Shown here in pieces: positions 41,660 through 53,400 of a stretch of DNA of 64,000 nt. The DNA is from Euborellia annulipes (Eukaryota > Arthropoda > Insecta > Dermaptera > Anisolabididae). How positions within the stretch are numbered: the stretch's first letter is position 1; every line of letters starts with the position of its first letter. Where the stretch lies: NCBI GenBank assembly GCA_023213315.1, contig JAKCPI010001602.1:1-64000 (forward strand), in the 5' to 3' direction. The notes under the pieces were generated by a model. The model ran no database searches. It saw nothing but the letters and a program-made list of their open reading frames with translations, and was not told the DNA's origin. Position numbers and translations under genes: made by a program.

Positions 41660-44600
41660 ATGGAACAGGATTCTAACGACAGGATTTCTGTTTTGGGTTT
41701 CAAACCCCAAAAAGAAATTGTTTATAATCATTTGCTCCCCTATGCTAAGGAATTGGATCAAGAATCAGTATGTATGTTAAAACAAATCAAAGAGAATCTA
41801 GCTAAGGCCGTTATAATGCGTGAGATGAGACCTGGATGCGGAATCTGGACAGCGAGACTTGCCAAGTAAAAGCATCAAAATTTTTCTTAACTGTTTCCTT
41901 AATATTTATAACTTTTTATTTTCCAGGTATCTTAAACTTTATGGCTATAAATTTTCTAAACAAGATCATATTTATTTAATTCATCTTATGTATGAATTGG
42001 TAACCATTCCTGATTTAGAACCATGGCTTGTCAACAAATTTGCTCCCGTTCTCACAAATCTTTTAAAGTAAGTGAGCGTTTTTACCTATAATTACTTAAT
42101 ATATATATATTCAACATTGGTATTTATCGAGATATTATAAAGAAATTGTTTAAGAACTAATACTCATGAGGATATTTTAAATTATATATATATATATGTT
42201 CTGGGAGACTTCTGCGACTTGGTGTAATGTGAAGATAAATTTCACAGATTTTCGAGATCGCAGTCTTACTGGTCCCAGGTCTGATCACTGGATGTCTTAG
42301 AGGGTTGGATTTGTCTCTGACATATAGAAAAAATCTCAATCCCCGAAAACACAATTACTTCCTAATTCCTCCACTCTTGAAAATGAAAATGACTCCAAAA
42401 TAAGAAACTTTGAATAAATCTCAACAAACACGAGACTCAACCCCAGAAAATTTTTCTTTATATATATATCAAATATATAAAGGGTCTAACTTCAAAATTC
42501 ACATTCTAATTTTGATTGAAATGCATTTTTTTGTTTACTCCTAGTATATTATTATTGGTAGGAAGCGACCGAATATTCGGTTTCGGCCAGTTTCGGCCAA
42601 AAAGTAGCCGAAACCTGAGTCTGAAAAGTTGGGATGAGACTCTCATGCAAAAAAAAAAAAAAAGCGGAAAAGGTGCGGTAAAAATTTAGTCTCCCTAAAA
42701 AAAAGGTAAAATGATTTTCACGGGCGGGGAAAAAAAAAAAATTTCCACAAGTTTCGCTTACGGTTTTGGCCGAAACTAAGATTGAGGGCGAATATTCGGT
42801 TTAGGTCTCGGCTGAAAATCTTGTTTCGGTGGGACCCTAATTATTGGTATTTCAATAAGTTGGTGAGCTCAACACTTTAAAGAAACCCTCTCTCCAAATA
42901 ATCCTTTCTGTCCCACCTAGTCATTCTCGTTTAACAATATATACACCCATCTTACCCTAGATTAGGGGTGGGCAAACTACCTGCATAATATGCGGCCCGC
43001 AGATACTTATAATATTCCAATGTTCATTTTTCTTTATTGAATTTATTTCTCGATATAACGATATTTTCTTTGCTAGTAATAGTAATCATACTGTATTATT
43101 TCCTAAGAAATTTCACTTCGACTTTTTTTGGCAAGACAAGTTGTGACGTCATTCGACTTCATGTAAAATGTATTTAATATTGATATAATGCTGAATTTAT
43201 CTACGATTTTTTTTTTAAATAATAATAATATTTAATAAATAAAGTAGACATACTATATATATGCGACCTCCGGAGGCATTATAATTTTCAATGTGACCAT
43301 CCGTATGTAATGTTTGCCCATCCCTTGTCCTACATAATTCTTCAACTTTTTCCTAAAATGCCTTTGTTTCTCCAATCTATTATACATATCCAACTTAGTC
43401 TTCAATTATCCTAATTATATCTTACCCCTTATGCAATTCTCTATTATGTAATCTTATGACATTCTCCTAATTCCTTCTCGAGTTTGGAACCAAATATTTT
43501 ACTGTAAGAATTTCTTCCCTATTTCTTAATAATGCATCATTGGAAAAACAATACTCTGCCTGGTTGGTTCTGATTATTTATAATTTTTGGAAATTTTTTT
43601 CTTGGTAAGTCAGAAGTGAGAAGCGGAATCGGAGATTTAAAAATAGAAGAATAGAAGTCGAACATTGACCTCATCTAAGTACATGTTGTAATTCTACAAT
43701 CTTTTTCCGAATAAATATATTTTTATTTTTAAATAATCTGAATTTAATGTAAGATTAGTGGATTAAATAAACCAGCGATTGCTTTCCACTGTGAAATGTT
43801 TTATTTCGCAAATATTTCGGATACAACGCATTCCATCTTCAGATCCTCAAATTATATAAATATGTAGCGTTCTCGAAAATTATAAAATATGATTTCAGAA
43901 GCCATTCAATATATGCTGAGGATAATTTCGCTGAGCAAGTCACCCAGCCAGGCAGAAAAAATTATATTTCTCAGCATAAATTTATCTATTGAGAGTTTCT
44001 ATCAAAATCTTTTCCTCGAATTCTTTGTCTTCTGAAAGATGCAATAATAACAAAAAAAAAAAAAGCAAAAATTTGTTCAAGCCTTCCTGTCTAGTACCGG
44101 GAACTTGCCAAGAAGACCAGTTACTACGCAGCTCCACCTGCAAAGTATTATTTTTTCATTCTGGATTTAATGTATTTGGAACCACAAGTCAAAGAGACCA
44201 CATTTATAAATATTGCTAATATATAAAGAGACAATGCTAAAAAATTTTTAGGTAAATTTTACGGGCCACCTGATTGTGTTACGGCAAATTTTGCCACTCC
44301 ACCATAGGCGCCGGAACTGGGGGGGGGGGGCAGGTACATTGCCCCCCTGGCATCCTATAGGGGGGGACAGAGGGGGCAAATTTCTTCTTTTATTTCATTT
44401 ATTTTTAAAATGATATATTTTTACTTTTGAAAAATAAAATCTTCTAAATTAAAAAAATTAAAAGAGTAAGAAATTCTTTTTTTTCCCAAACTTTTTCCAA
44501 AAAATTTTTGAAAATCACTACCAAATTTTTTAAAATTTTAATTTTATTAAAATTGTGATTTTATTTAAAATTTTTAAAGTTTTATAGTAGATTTGTTTTT

Positions 44601-47440
44601 GTTTTATACTATTTGAACATATTAAATTATTTTAATTTTCTAAAAAAATTTTTTGCCCCCCCCCTGATTGAAATTCGTTCCGGCGCCCCTGCACTCCACC
44701 AATGAATAATGACGACATGAGTGGTCAGATGTGTTCGGAAAATAAAAGTACCTCTTTAAAAAATTTATCCTTTTACAATGGTTTTTATTTTTATTTTCTA
44801 GAAAAAAGGAGTTGATTACACCAGAAGAACTTGTACTTCCTTGGAGGCCCCTCTACGATTTATGCAAAAGATTTCTTTTGACCAATCTGGGAGCCATAGG
44901 AATGTACAGATATTTTTCGTAAGTAAAAAAAAGGAAAATTAAATATCATAAATAATATTATTTTGGATATACAGCGTGATATGATCTTTTTTTTTTTATC
45001 TTTAACACTTTATTTTAATATAATTTATTTATTTAATTTTTTAATATAAAATTGCGTTTTCTTTTTATTTTACCCGTTAACAGCAGAAGCAGAAATTCAT
45101 TTATTTTTCAATAATTGATTCTATTCGGTACCGCCGCAACTTTTTTAACGTTCCTTTCAAAGGATTGTTTCAGTGGCGTTGTGCCCAGTGACCATAGAAG
45201 ATTTCTTCCCCTTCCCCCGGTTTGCCAATGAGTGAAAGGAAAAGCTTTCGACCTTTTTTTAAGAGAACTTCCTGTGAAGATTGTTCGATCTACTCCTCCT
45301 AAACCTGCTTTTAAGGATAGAAACAATTCATTCTAAAATTTTATAACATCAATTTTCGCCCCCCCCCCCCCCCCCCGGATACTGGGCCCGGAGATAGATC
45401 TCCTCTGCTCTCCCTAGATACGCTAGTTTTTGCAAGTCTTTGAGTTGACTCAGAAATTATTAAAGACAGTAAAATAATATTATTTTTTTTTAAACTTAGA
45501 GAAAATCAGATGTCTATTTGAAATAATATATAGGCTTATAAGATTTAAAAGTTTTCATATTAATATGCCCTTTTGGTTGACTATTTCAGATTTCTTGACA
45601 ACACTTTGGATTCCTTAGTGAGTTCTGCGAAATTGTAAGTCTTTAATTATATTCTTATTTATTTGAATAGTGTAAAAGTTTATTAATAATTTTTGAAATT
45701 AATTTCAGTTATTTTCCTTTATCGGCGACAGCGGAAATTTTAGAAGAGTTTCGACCTAGACTTTGCCCAATTTCTTTCAACTCTGTCAATTCTGGAATGG
45801 ATATGTTAGATCGATTTTTACCTATTGCCCTTCCTCTAGATAAAAGTGAATTGGGCTACGGACTTTGGTTTAATGAACTCATGGGAATTTGGGAAGCATG
45901 TCACAATTGCCCAATGTGGGAACCAGTAAGTTATCATTTATTTATATTCTTATGACCCTATTGGCATTTGTATCCTAACTTAAAAACTATACCCTCATTC
46001 CTCTTATTTGTAGAGAAAATTGTTTGCATTTAATTGTCCATAAATTATCCTTTTGGTCGATAATAACCCAGATATTCTAACCGATTGACAAAAGCAGTTT
46101 AATAGGGATTTGAATCTTATTAATTTCGTCTTTACTCCTAGCCATAAATAGTCAAATACATATCTAATGCTCAGTTCCAACAACACATCTTAGATCTTAA
46201 GCTCGTTTTACATCTTACAATGATTTAAAATCAGGAAATCGGCTCTTAAGATCCTCTTTTTGTGCATCCTTCGCATAAATAATAATAACAATAAGATATA
46301 TTCATTTCAAAAAAATATATATTCTATATATAAATAGTTGAATGAGTAAAATGCCACATTTCGTTTTTTAGGTTATTGTAGGCTCAAGACGAGCTTAAGA
46401 TCTAAGATGGTTTGGTGCAAATGGGCATTAAAAGGGCACTCTTAAAAATTTTTACTCTATAGACCAAACATGATAGGGACTACCATGAGTTAAGTTAAAA
46501 AGTAAAAACTCAACATCACCTAATAGATATTTTCTAAATTTAAATATATAAATAAAAGCACTCGGTTATTTGTTTTATTGATTTATTGATTATAAATCAA
46601 CACATAATTCGTATTTCGACCCTGGTGTGTGGTCCTCAAAAGTGATATCTCACACCAGTTTAAAAAATTTTAATCAACGAGAGAAACAGTCAAAATTGTT
46701 AATAGGGTTATATACATATTTTCTCATAATTTCCAATTAATTTTTAGGATATGTTATGGTTGATGGCATATTTGGCCCATAACAACATTGGACAGATTGA
46801 TTGGGAGCCTTATATTCCAATTATGTTCACCCGATTCTTAAGAAGTATGAATCTTCCAGTTAATTATAAGCAACATTCTGCATTGAAGGCTTCTAAATTA
46901 GACACCTCAGCGATGGCTCTTTGGATCGTATCTACTCTAGTACGCAATATTTACTTATTTATTAAATTTTGGATAACAAAAATTATTAAACTAAATTTCA
47001 GGGCGGAAATTCTTCAACTCAAAATTATTTAGATAAAATGATGTCAACACTTGAATCATATTTTCATCCGGCAAATAGTGGTCGTTGGCTTGGAAAAATG
47101 AAAGATTTTCTTAAAAAATTACCTTTCTACTTTACAACACGTTTATTTAAGTAAGTTTTTTTTTATTACAGAGAACGGTTAATACTCTTAATCCTCGAGA
47201 GTGATTTTTAATATTTTATTTATAATTTAGCGAACGTTATCGAAACCGGACCTCTTGGTTGGATCGGACTCCACAATCACATAAGCTGACAGATGAAGAT
47301 ATTACGCGTTTTGTGACAGCGTTGAAGCCAGTCGCTTTGCAAGCCATCTATTCTAAAACGGGCTTAGGTGATGTGAGCCACACTCTTCAATATTTAGCCA
47401 CACTAAGGCCAGACATTATTGTTCCAGAAGTGATTGAAAG
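41660..47440 (+). CDS. PSME4: PSME4 exons 1-8 (N-terminal region)
   Basis: The exons are 41660-41865, 41927-42067, 44802-44918, 45590-45634, 45709-45925, 46748-46939, 47002-47150 and 47231-47440. All introns are GT-AG and phases chain 2,2,2,2,0,0,2,2. Exon 4 is a 45-nt microexon ([14 protein letters not shown]) supported by phase on both sides. The region encodes the BLM10 N-terminal HEAT repeats, including [40 protein letters not shown] and [20 protein letters not shown]. Confidence 0.92.
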
Positions 47441-50400
47441 GTAATATATAACGAATGCATGTTTTTATCAGGTGCGGTCCTACATTTGCTCCTATCCCCC
47501 TTCCCCTACCCTTCCAAAATGTTTTAAACTTAACACATGATATTTTTTTCTTACCCAATAATATTAAAAATATAGGCTTATTATAATTTTTTTAAATAAT
47601 GGAACTATTATTATGGGAGTTTTTAATTATAGACCACATTTTGTTATTAATTATTTATTAAAAATATAAATACTGTACAACGTTTTGATTGCTTATTCTG
47701 CAGTCGTTTTCAAATATTGTACACTTACTCCTACTCCAGTGAATTAAACTCAAAGGGACCGTTACGTGCATTTTATATACCACGACGCCAGCTCCATCTA
47801 CAGTCATTTCTATGAAGTTAGACACAATCATAAAAGCAAAAAAAAAAAAATCGAACCCTCTTCCCCCTCCCCTTAATCAAATTTTAATACCATGTTTTGT
47901 TTTTATGACCTCTAATTTTATAAGTTTATATATACAGTATTTATCATTAATTTTTATCATTAAACGCTTTCAATTAGAGAAATATTTTCAATTTTCTAAT
48001 TCAATTCATTTTTTTTTTTCTTTTTTAGAATGTACAACGTATTAGAAACTCTAACAGAGCCGCACAAACTTACCGCCATCATGCAATGTGTAGTGGCTGT
48101 TGCTCGACCAATGGTACAAGGCGCTCATGAACCAAAGCTCTTTCCGGAAGGTCCTACACATGTAATTCCTTTGCTCACCTCAATTTTACCTGGAATAGAT
48201 GCTAATGATTTACGCAAGAGTTTTATTTCTTTTCAATTCATTGCTATGTTTGCAATGTTGGCACCGCTCGTTGATTGCTCTCATGCTCCTGAATACTGGC
48301 CTGATCTTACAGAGGTAAAAACAAAAAAAAATTTTGTAAAGCTCTTGGCTTACCAAATTTTAATAACTACATTAACTGTTTCTTTATCTTTCATCTAATA
48401 ATCTTTAAATAATTTCAGGAAGAACGATATATTTGCTCAGCAACTGCCAATTTGGAAGACTTCGTTTTATCATTTTTTGATCGATGTTTTGTATTAGCGG
48501 AGAGTAGCGCTCTGGAAGCAACTCGAATGGAACATGATGGCGAAAAACGTTCCTTGCTCGAAAACATGGCTGAAAGTGCAATTCTTTCTACATGCACAAC
48601 TGTCCTTCTACAAACATCACCAGATATTTTTAGAGTACGTCATATTTTTAATAAATGAACTAGACTAATAAAATTTTAATTTATTTCATTATTCATTTTT
48701 TTAAATTAGGCTGCCTTAAAAAAATTGTTCACATTTTTAAATGGAAAAATACTTGAAACCAAAGTGTCAGGACAATTTGTTGCGACGATAACTCGATCTT
48801 TTGCAAAGGTAGAAAAAAATTTGCTTTATATAAATTAAATTGAATTTTTTTATTTATTAAAAAAATATAATTCTTTTAGGTTAACCCAGAGGAAACATTA
48901 AAACTTCTCCTTCCCCCACTTTGTGATAATATTTTGAGCCTCACCGAAGCCCCAGAAGTTCAAAAAGAAGAAAACCTTGACAACGAATTGCTTTTTAATC
49001 TTTTAATTGTTGCAAGTGTAAGTATAATATTTTTTTTTTGTCAGTTGTAAAAGTTAATGATTATTGATAGCATTTTATTTATCATTAGATCCAAAATTAA
49101 TTTAAGCCCTCTTATTTATTTTCATCATCATTAGTATCATTATCTGCTTTATGCCTTCTTTTAGGAGCTATCCTCTTCCTTCTTCCTCTTACTCGGTCCT
49201 TCTAACATTTCCTCCAATAGTAAATGATTTACAGGAATTTTCGTCCCGAAATTCCTATAACTTTTTGAGTTATTTATTCCTAAAATTACGATTTCTCCGA
49301 TAGAGAAATATTTATGTATCCTTAGCATTGATGTAACTGAATTGGAAAAGTAATAATAATTTTATTTTCATAAATAAGAAGAAAAGGCGAGGGTCTGCCG
49401 CAGGCAGGCCCGGACCAGCTGGCGGGGGATCCAGGGGGGCGAAGCTAGTAAATATAAAAAACAAAAAACATAGATAAAAAAAACTAAAAAATTCAAGCCA
49501 TCCGTGAGATGATAAAAACTACGAGTGACGCCAACCCCTATATCTAGTTTCTTTGTGGCGTTTAATAAAATAATAAAATGGATATTAGAAAAGTTGCGCC
49601 CCCCTCCCCTTCCGTTTTGAGCTGGTTACGCCCATGGTGCTACTATTTCAGAGCATAGAAAATCACTGGGCTTTTCGCCCCAGATAGCACAGTACGTCTT
49701 ATGTACGTACATAAGACGAATTGTGCGTCTTATGTACGTACATAAGACGTACTGTGCTATCTGGCGCCACTTCTTGTAGCTATTTCTTGTACCTTGTTAA
49801 GATATATAATTAATGCAGAAAATGCGTTGAATTGAATAACAGGAATGAAGAGGATTGCACCTCGCTACATTCCTCTTCATCCTGTTATTTATATCTTGTA
49901 ATAACTATTAATCTCTATATCTTTGTAAAAGTACTTGTAATTGAATTTTATTTCTTTAATTTTCAGTTAGTTGATAGTAGCGAGGAAGCCTTAACTCCAC
50001 ATGTGGATCGCGTTTTCCGAGTTCTTGATAGAACTCTTCATTTCGCCTCACGAGAAGGCTATTCATTGGCTTGTCGGTGTCTTCGAAATATGATGCATGG
50101 TTTGAGTTCCATTAGGCCTAAAGAATACCGGTGTGTACCTGTGCCTTATGACACTCATGTCAAAGATTATTTATACGTTAGGGTAAGTAAAAAAAAAACT
50201 TTTTCCTATTTAATTAATACTTTTTTAATTAAATCAACTTGTAATAGAACTGGGCCAAGCCTGCCGATGTAAATAATTTGCAATTAGAATGGAGACAGCC
50301 TACACCTAAATCAATTCAACTAGCTCAAAATATATTTGATAAATATTTCATACCTGAATTGGAACGAATCGAGGCCTTTATTGACGGTTCTCTTGTTCTT

Positions 50401-53400
50401 TCAAGGTATTAAAAATTCCATTTAATTATATTAAAAATTATTCTAATTCAAATTTATTATTAAGATCTAAATTCACAGTCAACTAATTTTTTTTTAGAGA
50501 AGAGCTTCAATGCACTTTACGAATTATTATATCACTTTTGAATTCTAAATCTTTATATCCAGTTTGGGATGAAGAACCTCTTCAATTGTAAGTAAAAATA
50601 TTTTTACTATTTATTCTAAATAATTTTCATTAATATCTCTTTTAAGGGTCGAAACCTGTTTGGAGAATGTTCCCTTTTTTCTAAAAGCCGCATATGATTA
50701 TGGTCACATTACAATGAAAGATGGTTCCAATGTAAGAAAATCATTAGTTGGTACAATGGATAGGCTTCAAAAGAAGATGCTTCAAGATTGTCAAGATGAT
50801 ATCAAATCACTTTTAAACTTAATAGAGGTATATTCTGTTATAATTTTTCAATGATTAAAAGAAAATGCAAAGAATTTAGTTATGATTTAAATAGAATTGA
50901 TTAATCTAATAGCTATTACTTTAAAACAGGAACAGTCCAAGGATTTTGAAAGAGGCGGAGGATGGGGGGGAGGCGGGAGGGGACAAAATTTGTATTTTGA
51001 AAAAGTTTGATTTTATGTAAAAATTCCCATTTTACTTTCTCTTACCTATATATGTAATATTTTACTTCATAAAATGAAAACTAAGTCTCATAGAAAGCTA
51101 ATTCTTGTCTCATTTCATAGCAAATGCTATTGTCTTGAAGTTTTATTATTACCATTTTTTTTCTTAAGGCGCTTCAGGAGGTAAACTGTTCGCATATTTT
51201 TGCCGATAAGATGGCTTTAGGGGTCTTAAAAATTTCCCAAAAAGCAACTATTACGAAAATTTCCCAACAGATGGCGGAAGGATAGGGCTATATAATTAAT
51301 CTCATATATTTGATTTTCGTTGATCACTTAATAATGAATAGTGTATAAATATTATTATATATTATATATCATTTATAACAGCATAAATATATAAAATATA
51401 TAAGGTTATAAGTGATCTGACAATGCCGGCTTTTAGACTAGCCTGCCATCTTTTGCAAGAGTGCTGAACTATTGGTATTTGGCCGTTAATTTTTAAATAA
51501 ATAAAAAATAAATTTATTTTTGACTTTGTCACCATTTCATTTAATTATTATAGGTTGGATATTAATGATTTTTACATTTTTAGATTTAAAAAAAAAATTC
51601 AAATTTTCATAAGAGAGTTTTTTTTTTGCATTTTCTATAAATATAAAAAATAATTTGTTTAATTAATCGTAATTAAAAAAAAAGCATTCTATTATGTAAA
51701 ATGCTCACGAATTTAAATCATATTAAAAATACTTTAAAATGCCTCAGTAGTTTCGGACTATTATATAAGCTATAGCTATATTTCTATACCTCAGTTTAAT
51801 AAATAAAATATCTGTTTGTTCCAGATATGGGAATGTTTACTTCTAAATAAAGGACAAAATGGTAATCATGAAGTAAGATATAAGAATTTTCATATGGTAA
51901 AGAAATTACTTGAAAATAAATTAATCGGCTCGAAGAAACATGTGCGCGGCCTACTAATAGATAGGATCCTATTACAACATGAATCTTTACTTGAATATAG
52001 TTCCTTTTGTTTAACACAAACACATAAAGACATTATGCTTAATTTGCTTACACTTGCCACTAGCCATTATAGTGAGGTATGTATCATACGTATACAGTAT
52101 ACTGACATAAGAGAGTAATCGTATAAAATTCTATCTACAAATCGAATAATTAATTGAGTGGCTCAGGGCCAATGGTGCCTATCGAACATTTAATTAGTTT
52201 TGAGATAATTAAGCGTATAGTTTATATAAATAATTGCAATAAATAGCCTACTTTTACCAGATATTCTATATATGAGTAGTCCATTTTCAAAAGTGTCTAG
52301 TTGCCTAGGGAACAATTAAGCTAAATTATAATAAGGAATTTTGGCATTCAAATTTTTAATTTTATTAAAAAAAAAAAATTTAGATTCTATTATGAATTAC
52401 GGGGTACTATCTGAACAACCTTAAAATCTCAAATTTTGTCAATTAGGCACTTTTGGAAATGGACGATGTCAGTGGTCTCATACAATCACTTAGGATGATA
52501 GGCATCTTTGGACATAATAAAATTCACTATTTTATGAAGGAATATGTTTAACAACTAATTCATGGTTTTGACTCTGAGCCACTAATTTACTTAAACCCTT
52601 TTTCTTGCTACTATTTTTCTTTCGGAATAACTTCTCTGTATAATATTTTAAATCTAATCAAATGAAATTTTTTCGGTCGGTATTCAAATCAGGGCCGGAA
52701 CAAGAAGATTTTTTAGGGGGTGCAAAATTTAATTTGCCGCCCCCTTCTTAAAATTTTCTATACAAAATTCATATTATTTTACCTTTTTTTTAGTAAATCT
52801 TTTTTTTAATTGCCGCCCCCTTAATATCTGCCGCCCGGGGCACATGCCCCCCTCTGCCCCCCTCTAGATCCGGCCCTGATTCAAATTACATAAAAAGTTG
52901 AAAAGATATGTTCATAATTTGAAATTTTAGACAATATCCTGCAATAATTTTTATTTTTTACGATTACTTTCTCTTGAAATCAAAGTTCTATCATTTATTT
53001 TTTACATCTTAACATATAATTATTTTTTTTCAGATTAGAATTAAAGCTCAACATAAATTGAATTTAGCTTTAGAACAATTTTCATTTTCTTTCACAGTAT
53101 TGATTCCACCATTAATTGAAAATTTAAGTTTAGATTCTATGGAAAATCACGAAAAATTAAAGGTATTTATTTTATTTTTAAAATGATTTTCTTATATTTT
53201 ATATACATAATTTTTTTATATAGTGGAGAATTGGAGATATCAGCCAAATTGGGATTCTCCACTATAATCACATCACAGCCACAACTTCAAAAGCAACCAT
53301 AATTTTTTTTTTCATATGTAATTTAATCTTTTTTTATCTTTTTATAGGGATCGCTTTACATCCTCCTCGGTCCTAAGTGCAATCCGTTTGTTACCCGACA

